A stretch of 27,331 nucleotides of DNA from CAZVJU01 sp964627195 (lineage in GTDB: Bacteria > Patescibacteriota > Microgenomatia > UBA8517). A program made the position numbers and the translations under genes. Of this stretch, positions 14,221-19,765 are shown piece by piece. How positions within the stretch are numbered: position 1 is the stretch's first letter; each line of letters begins with the position of its first letter. The stretch lies in NCBI GenBank assembly GCA_964627195.1, contig CAZVJU010000014.1, forward strand, positions 1-27,331. The letters are read 5' to 3'. The notes below the pieces were generated by a model. That model was not told the DNA's origin. It saw nothing but the letters and a program-made list of their open reading frames with translations, and searched no databases.

Positions 14221-15558
14221 ATGATTATAAATTCAGAAAAATACCTCAAGGAACTTTTTAATCTTCTGTCTATCCCTTCAATTTCAGCTCAAAGTGGCCA
14301 TAAAAAGGATATGGAAAAAGCGTGTTTATGGTTGCAGAAGAAATTCATTTCATTAGGTTTTAAGTCTGAGATCTTGCCGACAAAAGGCCATCCAGTCGTT
14401 TACTCTGAACTAATTACCGATCACAAGTCACCAACCACTGTTCTTTTATACGGACACTACGACGTCCAAGACCCCGGAAATTTAGACGAGTGGACATCTG
14501 AACCCTTCAAACCCGAGGTCAGAAGTGGAAATATTTACGCAAGAGGCGCAAACGACAACAAGGGTCAACACATGACATGGATTTCTGCTCTTGAAGAAAT
14601 TGGTAAAAGTAAAAATAAACTACCTATAAATATAAAGTTTATTCTTGAAGGTGAAGAAGAAATAGGAAGTAAAAATTTAGAGGAGTTTTGCAATGAAAAT
14701 AAATCCTTGCTTAAATCGGATATATGCATTGTCTCGGATACTGACTCTATAAGCGAAGATCAACCCGTAATTACTTACGGTTTAAGAGGTATTATTTATT
14801 TGGAAATTAACATTAAAACCTTACCTAAGGATGTTCATAGCGGAACGTACGGCGGAAATATCTCGAATCCTTTAAATATATTGACTAATCTTCTTTCAAG
14901 TCTAAAAGACGAAGGCAATAAGATCCTCATACCAAATTTCTACGACAACATAAGAAAAGTATCTACAAAGGAATTAAAACAAATTAACAATTATCCGTTT
15001 GGATCTAATGAAATTAAAAGAGAAACGGGAGCAAAACAGGTGGTAGGCGAAAAGGGTTTTACTGTTCAGGAAAGATCCGGTATTAGACCATCTTTAGATA
15101 TAAACGGAATATGGGGAGGGTACCAGGGAGAGGGCGCAAAAACAATAATTCCATCTGAGGCTTGGGCTAAAGTTTCGATGAGAATCGTTCCATATCAAGA
15201 TCCCAATAAAATAATAGAAGCTACTGAAAAGTATTTAAAAAAACAACTCCCAAAGGGTGCTGAGATAAAGATAATGACTTTAGCGGCAGATAGTGCTGTT
15301 CTCATGGATACTAATAGTAAATATTTTAGATTGGCTGAAAAAGCTTATAAAAAGGTTTTTGGTAAAGTACCCTTTTATCACTTACATGGTGCAACAGTAC
15401 CTGTAGGCGGAATTGTTAAACGTGTACTTGGAATAGATACTATATACATGGGGTATGGATTACCAGACGACGGTCTCCACGGCCCCAACGAAAAATTTTC
15501 TCTTTCAATGTTTGAAAAAGGTATCCGAACAAATATAGACTTTTTGAAATCTATCTAG
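14221..15558 (+). CDS. M20-family metallopeptidase (dipeptidase-like)
   Basis: A 445-residue di-zinc hydrolase of the M20 family. The metal ligands and catalytic residues are complete: His79 and catalytic Asp81 in LLYGHYDVQD, bridging Asp112 in RGANDNKGQ, the Glu pair in LEGEEEIGS (Glu146 and Glu147), Asp173 in IVSDTDS and His420 in DDGLHGPNE. An inserted dimerisation domain (about 190-300) lies between the catalytic halves. The length and the DVQDPGNLDEWTSEPF phrase fit the carnosinase/PepV-like dipeptidase branch. It would cleave dipeptides in the cytoplasm, useful to a cell that takes up peptides. It precedes the cysteine-gene attenuator but has its own stop 25 nt before that promoter. Confidence 0.85.
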   Translation: MIINSEKYLKELFNLLSIPSISAQSGHKKDMEKACLWLQKKFISLGFKSEILPTKGHPVVYSELITDHKSPTTVLLYGHYDVQDPGNLDEWTSEPFKPEVRSGNIYARGANDNKGQHMTWISALEEIGKSKNKLPINIKFILEGEEEIGSKNLEEFCNENKSLLKSDICIVSDTDSISEDQPVITYGLRGIIYLEINIKTLPKDVHSGTYGGNISNPLNILTNLLSSLKDEGNKILIPNFYDNIRKVSTKELKQINNYPFGSNEIKRETGAKQVVGEKGFTVQERSGIRPSLDINGIWGGYQGEGAKTIIPSEAWAKVSMRIVPYQDPNKIIEATEKYLKKQLPKGAEIKIMTLAADSAVLMDTNSKYFRLAEKAYKKVFGKVPFYHLHGATVPVGGIVKRVLGIDTIYMGYGLPDDGLHGPNEKFSLSMFEKGIRTNIDFLKSI

Positions 15559-15582
15559 ACTATTGACCAGAAGTTTTAGGCA

Positions 15583-15611
15583 TTGACAATTAATTTGGTT
15601 GGTTATATAAA
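15583..15611 (+). promoter_or_regulatory. Promoter of the cysteine-gene leader
   Basis: TTGACA (15583-15588), a 17-nt spacer, TATAAA (15606-15611). The expected start of transcription near 15618 is only a few nt before ATG 15625, so the leader peptide would be translated from a near-leaderless RNA. Confidence 0.65.
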
Positions 15612-15624
15612 TTACTTTAATTAA

Positions 15625-15711
15625 ATGAATTACATTTTAACCGTTTGTACAACCTCCATGAAAACCACTTGTCGTGACTGGTTAATTTCAATGAGGAGGT
15701 ATTTAAGTTAA
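15625..15711 (+). CDS. Cysteine leader peptide (attenuator uORF)
   Basis: A 28-codon ORF (MNYILTVCTTSMKTTCRDWL...) that starts 13 nt after the -10 box. It has Cys codons at positions 8 (TGT 15646-15648) and 16 (TGT 15670-15672). Cysteine codons are rare in this genome, and the genes downstream form cysteine. Its stop (15709-15711) lies just past RNA segment 2 of an attenuator. A ribosome waiting at either Cys codon would cover segment 1 and leave segment 2 free. One that reaches the stop would cover segment 2. The second ATG at 15658 is in frame. There is no Shine-Dalgarno sequence, in keeping with leaderless translation. Translation itself has not been shown. Confidence 0.6.
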   Translation: MNYILTVCTTSMKTTCRDWLISMRRYLS

Positions 15712-15765
15712 GAAATTTTTAAAACAATAGTTAGGACAAGACCTCCTCACAAAGGAGGTTTTTTT
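15651..15765 (+). promoter_or_regulatory. Cysteine-type transcription attenuator
   Basis: Four segments compete. Segment 1 ACCTCC (15652-15657) pairs with GGAGGT in segment 2 (15695-15700), with AACCA/TGGTT able to pair inside. Segment 2 TGAGGAGGT (15692-15700) pairs over 9 bp with segment 3 ACCTCCTCA (15741-15749). Segment 3 ACCTCC (15741-15746) pairs with segment 4 GGAGGT (15754-15759), followed by seven T's, forming the terminator. The 1:2 and 3:4 pairs give the off state and 2:3 the on state, the same logic as the trp and ilv attenuators. With Cys codons lying around segment 1, shortage of Cys-tRNA should allow readthrough. Confidence 0.65.
15741..15765 (+). terminator. Attenuator terminator
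   Basis: ACCTCC-TCACAAA-GGAGGT followed by a T-run (15759-15765). It lies 78 nt before the first structural gene, with no gene ending just upstream except the leader ORF. Confidence 0.75.
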
Positions 15766-15768
15766 ATT

Positions 15769-15806
15769 CTGGCTTTCTTTTTGAAAAAGAAAGCCAGACA
15801 AAGAAA
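15769..15806 (+). repeat. TTTCTTT-core hairpin repeat, copy B
   Basis: CTGGCTTTCTTTTT pairs with AAAAAGAAAGCCAG (15769-15797), followed by ACAAAGAAA (15798-15806). As with copy A it lies directly after a terminator T-run. The similarity to copy A continues downstream (AAATAC then GTTAATC in both). Confidence 0.55.
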
Positions 15807-15843
15807 ATCAATTCAAATACTTGTTAATCTCACCAAACAATAA

Positions 15844-16998
15844 ATGAAATACAAAACAAAGTTGATACACGTTGGGGAAGAACCGAATTTAAAAAAAGGC
15901 GGGTCAGGAGATGTAGTTTCTCCCATACATCTTGCATCGACTTTTGCTAGAAAAATAGTTGAGATACCAACCGCAGGCTATGAGTATTCAAGAACTGGTA
16001 ATCCTACACGCACTGCTCTTGAAAAACGCCTTGCGGTTCTTGAATCGGCCAAATACGGCTTAGCGTTTTCCTCAGGTCTCGCAGCAACTACCACACTTTT
16101 ATTAACGGTAATTAAAACAGGTGATCATGTTATTGCTTCAGATGATCTTTACGGAGGAACTAAGCGTTTATTCAACAAGGTTTTTAAAGATCGTTTTGCC
16201 GTAACATTTAATTATGTTGACATGACAAAAGTGAGTAATGTTGAGAAAGGGATCCAAAAAAATACTAAACTTATTTGGCTTGAATCGCCGACAAATCCTT
16301 TGCTCAAACTGGCTGACATTCGGGAAGTAGCGAGGATTGCCAAAAAGAAAGGTATCCTGCTGGTAGTTGATAATACATTCATGAGTCCTTATTTTCAGCA
16401 ACCTCTTGCACAAGGAGCAGATATTGTTCTTCACAGCACAACAAAATATATTAACGGACATAGTGATTCTATAGGTGGAGCGATAATGCTTTCGAAAAAA
16501 CAGCTTTATCAAGAATTAAAGTTCAATCAAAACGCAGTAGGAGCAATATTGTCGCCGTTTGACAGCTTTTTGACTCTTCGCGGAATTAAAACTTTGGCGC
16601 TACGAATGGAAGTCCACCAAGAAAATACTTTGAAGATAGCTCGCTTTCTGGAAATCCACCCAAAGGTGGCAAAAATTTATTATCCGGGTTTACCCAGTCA
16701 TCCCCAACACGAACTTGCCAAAAGACAGATGAGCGGCTTTGGAGGAATAATTTCTTTTGAAATAAAGGGGGGGCTAAAATCCGCACGCAGTTTTTTGACG
16801 AAGGTAAAACTTTTTGCTTTGGCTGAAAGTTTGGGAGGAGTTGAATCACTCATCGAACATCCCGCACTTATGACTCATGCCTCAGTACCAAAAAAGGATC
16901 GTATAGCTATTGGTTTGACTGACGGGTTAATTAGAGTATCCGTAGGAATCGAAGACGCGCAAGATTTAATAAATGATTTAAAACAGGCACTCGATTAA
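15844..16998 (+). CDS. Cystathionine gamma-lyase/gamma-synthase-family enzyme
   Basis: A 384-residue PLP enzyme of the Cys/Met metabolism family. YEYSRTGNPTR (about 44-54) binds the cofactor phosphate of the neighbouring subunit, SSGLAA is the phosphate-loop region, WLESPTNPLL and VVDNTF hold the PLP-stacking and Asp residues, and HSTTKYINGHSD contains Lys201, the Schiff-base lysine. The end GLIRVSVGIED is standard. Because it starts the pair with a cystathionine beta-synthase 1 nt downstream and sits under a Cys-codon attenuator, gamma-lyase activity (cystathionine to cysteine, 2-oxobutanoate and ammonia) is most likely. Gamma-synthase cannot be excluded from the sequence. Confidence 0.85.
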   Translation: MKYKTKLIHVGEEPNLKKGGSGDVVSPIHLASTFARKIVEIPTAGYEYSRTGNPTRTALEKRLAVLESAKYGLAFSSGLAATTTLLLTVIKTGDHVIASDDLYGGTKRLFNKVFKDRFAVTFNYVDMTKVSNVEKGIQKNTKLIWLESPTNPLLKLADIREVARIAKKKGILLVVDNTFMSPYFQQPLAQGADIVLHSTTKYINGHSDSIGGAIMLSKKQLYQELKFNQNAVGAILSPFDSFLTLRGIKTLALRMEVHQENTLKIARFLEIHPKVAKIYYPGLPSHPQHELAKRQMSGFGGIISFEIKGGLKSARSFLTKVKLFALAESLGGVESLIEHPALMTHASVPKKDRIAIGLTDGLIRVSVGIEDAQDLINDLKQALD

Positions 16999-16999
16999 T

Positions 17000-18355
17000 A
17001 TGTATTACAACTCAATACTAGAGCTTATCGGTAACACTCCGCTTGTTAAAATTAACTCTCTTAATCCAAACCCTTCAGTTACGCTTCTTGCGAAATTGGA
17101 ATACCTCAATCCCGGTGGCTCAGTCAAAGACAGAATTGGCATTGAGATGATTGAGAAAGCAGAAAAAGAAGGGAAAATTAAACCCGGCGGGACAATTGTC
17201 GAACCGACATCCGGAAACACAGGTGTTGGGATTGCTATGGTTGCGACGCTGCGGGGATACAAAACAGTCTGTGTAATGCCCGATAAAATGAGTGATGAAA
17301 AAAGAAATTTGCTTCGGGCTTACGGAGCAAAAGTTGTCATTACCCCAACCTCGGTATTGGCCGAAGACGAGCGAAGTTATTATAAAGTTTCAGATAGGCT
17401 GGCCTCTGAAATAAAGGGTGCACATAAACTAGACCAGTATCATAATCCGGCAAATACCCTCGCGCATTATAAAACGACAGGGCCTGAAATATGGAAGCAA
17501 ACAGAGGGAAAGATTACTCATTTTGTGTGTGGAATGGGTACTGGAGGAACAATAACCGGCGTTGCGAAGTATCTCAAAAAGAAAAACCCAAACATTAAAG
17601 TCATCGGGGTAGATCCGATTGGATCGGTTTTTTTTGACTATAAAAAGAAGGGTACATTTCCCAAAGTGATGAAAACATACAAAGTTGAAGGGGTAGGGGA
17701 GGATTTTATTCCCTCAACTATCGATTTCAAATACATCGACGATGTCGTCCAAGTTTCTGACAAGGACTCATTCTTAACAACAAGAAAACTTGCAAGACAG
17801 GAGGGTCTTTTAGTTGGAGGTTCAGCCGGTTTGGCGATGCACGCGGCAAGACAGCTTTCCCAAAAACTTAAAACGGGAATGGTTGTAGTACTTTTCCCAG
17901 ATTCAGGTAAGTCGTATTTATCAAAAATATTTAACGACCAATGGATGAGGGAAAACAGTTTTCTTGACTATGGCAAGGAAACTACAATTACAAGCATTTT
18001 AAATAAAAAGAGCGGTCAGCCCGTTATTAACGTCACATCCAATAGTAGTGTTAAAGAAACAATCGCGCTTATGAAAAAATATGATATATCTCAAGTTTTG
18101 GTAACAGAAAAAGGAAAGCTTATCGGTAAAGTAAGCGAACGCAATCTTCTCACAGGTCTTTATGAAGGAAGGATCGGACCAACCAATAAAGTTAGGGTAA
18201 TTGTGGATGAAAATGTCGCAACCATGAACGAGGACGAGTCTATAGACAGAGCGTCCGAACTTTTGACCGAGGATAATCTCGTAGTCGTCATGACAAAAAA
18301 TGGAAAACCGAAGGGTGTGATTACGAGAATCGATCTCATTGGTTATTATTCTTGA
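17000..18355 (+). CDS. Cystathionine beta-synthase with two CBS domains
   Basis: A 451-residue fold-type-II PLP enzyme. ELIGNTPLVK (about 8-17) opens the catalytic domain. NPGGSVKDR holds Lys43, the PLP lysine. EPTSGNTGVG (about 68-77) is the substrate/cofactor loop, GMGTGGTITG binds the PLP phosphate, and VGGSAG closes the core. Residues about 330-451 form two CBS domains (TSNSSVKETIALMKKYDISQVLV and a second ending VVMTKNGKPKGVITRID), which usually bind adenosyl ligands and control activity. Expected reaction: serine (or O-acetylserine) plus homocysteine to cystathionine. A cysteine-synthase activity is the alternative. No N-terminal heme domain is present. It starts 1 nt after the previous stop, so the two are one operon. 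Confidence 0.88.
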   Translation: MYYNSILELIGNTPLVKINSLNPNPSVTLLAKLEYLNPGGSVKDRIGIEMIEKAEKEGKIKPGGTIVEPTSGNTGVGIAMVATLRGYKTVCVMPDKMSDEKRNLLRAYGAKVVITPTSVLAEDERSYYKVSDRLASEIKGAHKLDQYHNPANTLAHYKTTGPEIWKQTEGKITHFVCGMGTGGTITGVAKYLKKKNPNIKVIGVDPIGSVFFDYKKKGTFPKVMKTYKVEGVGEDFIPSTIDFKYIDDVVQVSDKDSFLTTRKLARQEGLLVGGSAGLAMHAARQLSQKLKTGMVVVLFPDSGKSYLSKIFNDQWMRENSFLDYGKETTITSILNKKSGQPVINVTSNSSVKETIALMKKYDISQVLVTEKGKLIGKVSERNLLTGLYEGRIGPTNKVRVIVDENVATMNEDESIDRASELLTEDNLVVVMTKNGKPKGVITRIDLIGYYS

Positions 18356-18655
18356 GTCTACACCAACAGGCTTTTAATCAGCTCAAACACCTGTCTGATT
18401 AAGGGTACAGTTGTTGTAATTTAACTTCTCAATTGTCGCATTTTTGAACATCTAAACTATCGTTAGTAATTTACTCGTAAGAGTCGCTTTGAATCTGTGC
18501 TCTTAAGATCACTTGTACGATTTTAAGGCACTTTTTTGCTATTCAAGAATAATTTACTATTTCGACATTAGAATAAAACAATGCGACAGTTTAGAAATCC
18601 GATATATACGACAACTGAGATGTTCCATTAAATAATACTATAGGAAAGATGGCTC
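18356..18655. other. Non-coding stretch after the cysteine operon
   Basis: Three hundred nt without an ORF of note. It holds a strong terminator (18497-18537) and two copies, in opposite orientation, of TGTCGCAT (about 18435 and 18587) and of TCTAAACT (about 18450 and about 18594). Their order does not form one nested stem. I see no promoter before 18656. Confidence 0.4.
18497..18537 (+). terminator. Terminator of the cysteine operon
   Basis: GTGC and CTTAAGATC (18497-18500, 18502-18510) pair with GATTTTAAG and GCAC (18519-18531) around ACTTGTAC, with one bulged T and one G-U, followed by six T's (18532-18537). It lies about 140 nt after the stop of the beta-synthase gene. Confidence 0.65.
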
Positions 18656-18685
18656 TTGACAACAGTAACTGTAAATTTTTATAAT
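18656..18685 (+). promoter_or_regulatory. Promoter of leader-attenuator copy 1
   Basis: TTGACA (18656-18661) and TATAAT (18680-18685), both perfect consensus, with an 18-nt spacer. ATG 18695 starts 9 nt after the -10 box, so the RNA should be leaderless or nearly so. Confidence 0.8.
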
Positions 18686-18689
18686 ACAC

Positions 18690-18833
18690 AAATCATGAAG
18701 CAATTTTCTCTCACTACCAAGCAAAGCCTGCTTCGCGATGGGAGCCAAGCTTCGCTTTTGACGAAGTCTCAAGATTCTCTTATTATTGTTAGCATCCTCC
18801 TTTTCAAGGGGGAGGTCTAACGGTGGTGAGATA
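18690..18833 (+). repeat. 144-nt leader duplicate, copy 1
   Basis: By eye 139 of 144 positions equal 19562-19705. The five differences are four in the leader ORF and one after its stop. The promoter upstream and the terminator downstream are also kept in position, but not letter for letter. Confidence 0.9.
18695..18820 (+). CDS. Leader peptide, copy 1
   Basis: A 41-codon ORF beginning MKQFSLTTKQSLL and ending SLIIVSILLFKGEV. Compared with copy 2, its four nucleotide changes give two synonymous codons (CTG/TTG, TTC/TTT) and two conservative replacements (Asp/Glu, Ile/Val). That is what selection on a translated peptide would leave. Nine Leu, seven Ser and a run Leu-Ile-Ile-Val-Ser-Ile-Leu-Leu-Phe lie directly at RNA segment 1 of an attenuator, and the stop falls in segment 2. 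This matches leader peptides of ilv/leu-type operons in layout. The amino acid sensed is not certain. No Shine-Dalgarno is present, and the promoter implies leaderless translation. Confidence 0.65.
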   Translation: MKQFSLTTKQSLLRDGSQASLLTKSQDSLIIVSILLFKGEV

Positions 18834-18878
18834 GTTTATTTCATCAGAGTAAGACCTCTCGAAAGAGAGGTTTTTTTT
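18788..18878 (+). promoter_or_regulatory. Attenuator stems, copy 1
   Basis: Segment 1 and segment 2 pair as GTTAG/CTAAC (18788-18792, 18817-18821) plus CCTCC/GGAGG (18796-18800, 18811-18815). Segment 2 GAGGTCT (18812-18818) can instead pair with segment 3 AGACCTC (18852-18858). Segment 3 also pairs with segment 4 to form the terminator (18854-18871). A ribosome stalled on the Ile/Val/Leu codons would block 1:2 and favour 2:3, allowing transcription of the toxin-antitoxin-like pair downstream. Confidence 0.6.
18854..18878 (+). terminator. Attenuator terminator, copy 1
   Basis: ACCTCTC-GAAA-GAGAGGT, a 7-bp stem with a GNRA tetraloop, followed by eight T's (18871-18878). Confidence 0.8.
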
Positions 18879-18929
18879 AGTTTTGAACACTATTGCACAA
18901 TTGCAAGTATCTGGCTACCATTATACATA

Positions 18930-19268
18930 GTGGGAACGTCCAAAGTAGTAAGAAAAGGTAATTTTCTGTTTGAAGTAGTAGACGTTTTTGGAAATAAAAT
19001 CAGGACAACAAAATCATACTGGAACAAGATTATCACCAAAAAACATCCAGATTTTAAATATAGCACTAAGGAGATCGAAAATACAATTAAGAAACCAGAT
19101 ACTGTTTTCAGAAGTATTCAGGATCCAACAATTGTACTCTACCGTAAAAAAATGGAAAGTGATACAATCGTCATAGTAGCTAAACTTTTAAATTCAGATG
19201 GTTTTGTAGTAACATTTTATCAAACCACAAAACCTCAAAAGAAAGGAGAAGTATTATGGCCAAAGTAA
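18930..19268 (+). CDS. Putative BECR-fold (PBECR/RelE-like) nuclease toxin
   Basis: About 112 residues from GTG 18930. The start is uncertain: the frame is open further upstream, through the terminator, but that part is untranslated leader. The pattern FEVVDVFGNKIRTTKSYWNKI, TKKHPDF, then a helix (STKEIENTIKKPDTVF), IVLYRKK and strands ending FVVTFYQTT recalls the barnase/EndoU/colicin/RelE-like nuclease folds of phage and toxin proteins (gr.v.Lt...w.Hi..rHPe, i..Tl..Pd.V, TaY). His in KKHPDF and the Thr/Tyr of the last strand would be active-site candidates. It overlaps the next gene by 13 nt, the usual layout of a toxin-antitoxin pair. Confidence in the fold is moderate. Confidence 0.5.
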   Translation: MGTSKVVRKGNFLFEVVDVFGNKIRTTKSYWNKIITKKHPDFKYSTKEIENTIKKPDTVFRSIQDPTIVLYRKKMESDTIVIVAKLLNSDGFVVTFYQTTKPQKKGEVLWPK

Positions 19269-19516
19269 AAATATTCTTGGATCCTATTGCTAATAGTATG
19301 AATATGTGGTGGGGAAAACCTAAAGACGCATATACCTCCGAGGAGGTAGAATCTTCATACAGTAACGATATTGTTATAAAAGATAAAAAAGGAGTCCCTA
19401 TTGGTGTGGAAAAAATAGGATTTTTTCCGCAAGAATTGAATTTAGTCTCAATTATTAAAAGGTATTTATCAATTAAAAAAGATGAGCCTATCTTACTTGA
19501 AGGAAAACAACTATAG
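19256..19516 (+). CDS. DUF2283-like protein, putative antitoxin
   Basis: An 86-residue protein. KIFLDPIANSMNMWWG, then SYSNDIVIKDKKGVPIGVEKIGFFP follows the plan of DUF2283: a 'YD.eaD.lyi' strand pair and a strand with 'D.eG.vvGiEil'. DUF2283 proteins are small and often encoded beside small nuclease-like toxins. AAAGGAGA at about 19243 is a clear ribosome-binding site inside the upstream gene, one of few in the window, which would give steady antitoxin production. The next attenuator promoter begins 10 nt after its stop. Confidence 0.6.
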   Translation: MAKVKIFLDPIANSMNMWWGKPKDAYTSEEVESSYSNDIVIKDKKGVPIGVEKIGFFPQELNLVSIIKRYLSIKKDEPILLEGKQL

Positions 19517-19526
19517 ATAAATCGAT

Positions 19527-19556
19527 TTGACAAAGTAAAAAAGAATCTTGTAAAAT
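19527..19556 (+). promoter_or_regulatory. Promoter of leader-attenuator copy 2
   Basis: TTGACA (19527-19532) and TAAAAT (19551-19556) with an 18-nt spacer, as in copy 1, and ATG 19567 ten nt downstream. Confidence 0.75.
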
Positions 19557-19561
19557 ACACG

Positions 19562-19705
19562 AAATCATGAAGCAATTTTCTCTCACTACCAAGCAAAGCT
19601 TGCTTCGCGAAGGGAGCCAAGCTTCGCTTTTGACGAAGTCTCAAGATTCTCTTATTATTGTTAGCGTCCTCCTTTTTAAGGGGGAGGTCTAACGATGGTG
19701 AGATA
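19562..19705 (+). repeat. 144-nt leader duplicate, copy 2
   Basis: The direct repeat partner of 18690-18833, 872 nt apart. Confidence 0.9.
19567..19692 (+). CDS. Leader peptide, copy 2
   Basis: 41 codons, differing from copy 1 only by Asp to Glu and Ile to Val at the protein level. It keeps the start, length and stop, the SLIIVSVLLF stretch and the stop codon inside RNA segment 2. It lies in front of the 698-residue-class protein rather than the toxin-antitoxin-like pair, so the same signal probably controls both units. Confidence 0.65.
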   Translation: MKQFSLTTKQSLLREGSQASLLTKSQDSLIIVSVLLFKGEV

Positions 19706-19753
19706 AATAATTTCACTAGAGTCAGACCTCTTCAAACGAAGAGGTTTTTTTTT
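19660..19753 (+). promoter_or_regulatory. Attenuator stems, copy 2
   Basis: The 1:2 stem is GTTAG/CTAAC (19660-19664, 19689-19693) with CCTCC/GGAGG. The alternative 2:3 stem is GAGGTCT (19684-19690) with AGACCTC (19724-19730). Segment 3 is unchanged from copy 1 while segment 4 and the loop differ, yet the 3:4 stem is kept. Confidence 0.6.
19726..19753 (+). terminator. Attenuator terminator, copy 2
   Basis: ACCTCTTC-AAAC-GAAGAGGT, an 8-bp stem with a loop different from copy 1, followed by nine T's (19745-19753). Confidence 0.8.
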
Positions 19754-19765
19754 ATATCTAAAAAA

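Noticed and set aside
15641..15765. SAM riboswitch upstream of the cystathionine genes
   Set aside because: None of the SAM-I core sequences is present. The leader ORF and four competing segments explain the region better.
18786..18929. N-terminal extension of the toxin-like gene from TTG 18786
   Set aside because: It overlaps the leader ORF out of frame and crosses the terminator. The corresponding part of copy 2 is equally an artefact of the open frame.
19658..19765. N-terminal extension of the large unknown gene
   Set aside because: It reads through leader, attenuator stems and terminator. ATG 19766 or 19781 follows the terminator.
18690..19765. T-box riboswitch interpretation of the twin leaders
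   Set aside because: No T-box sequence (TGGNACCGCG) or specifier-loop layout is present, whereas a conserved translated ORF with its stop in segment 2 is.
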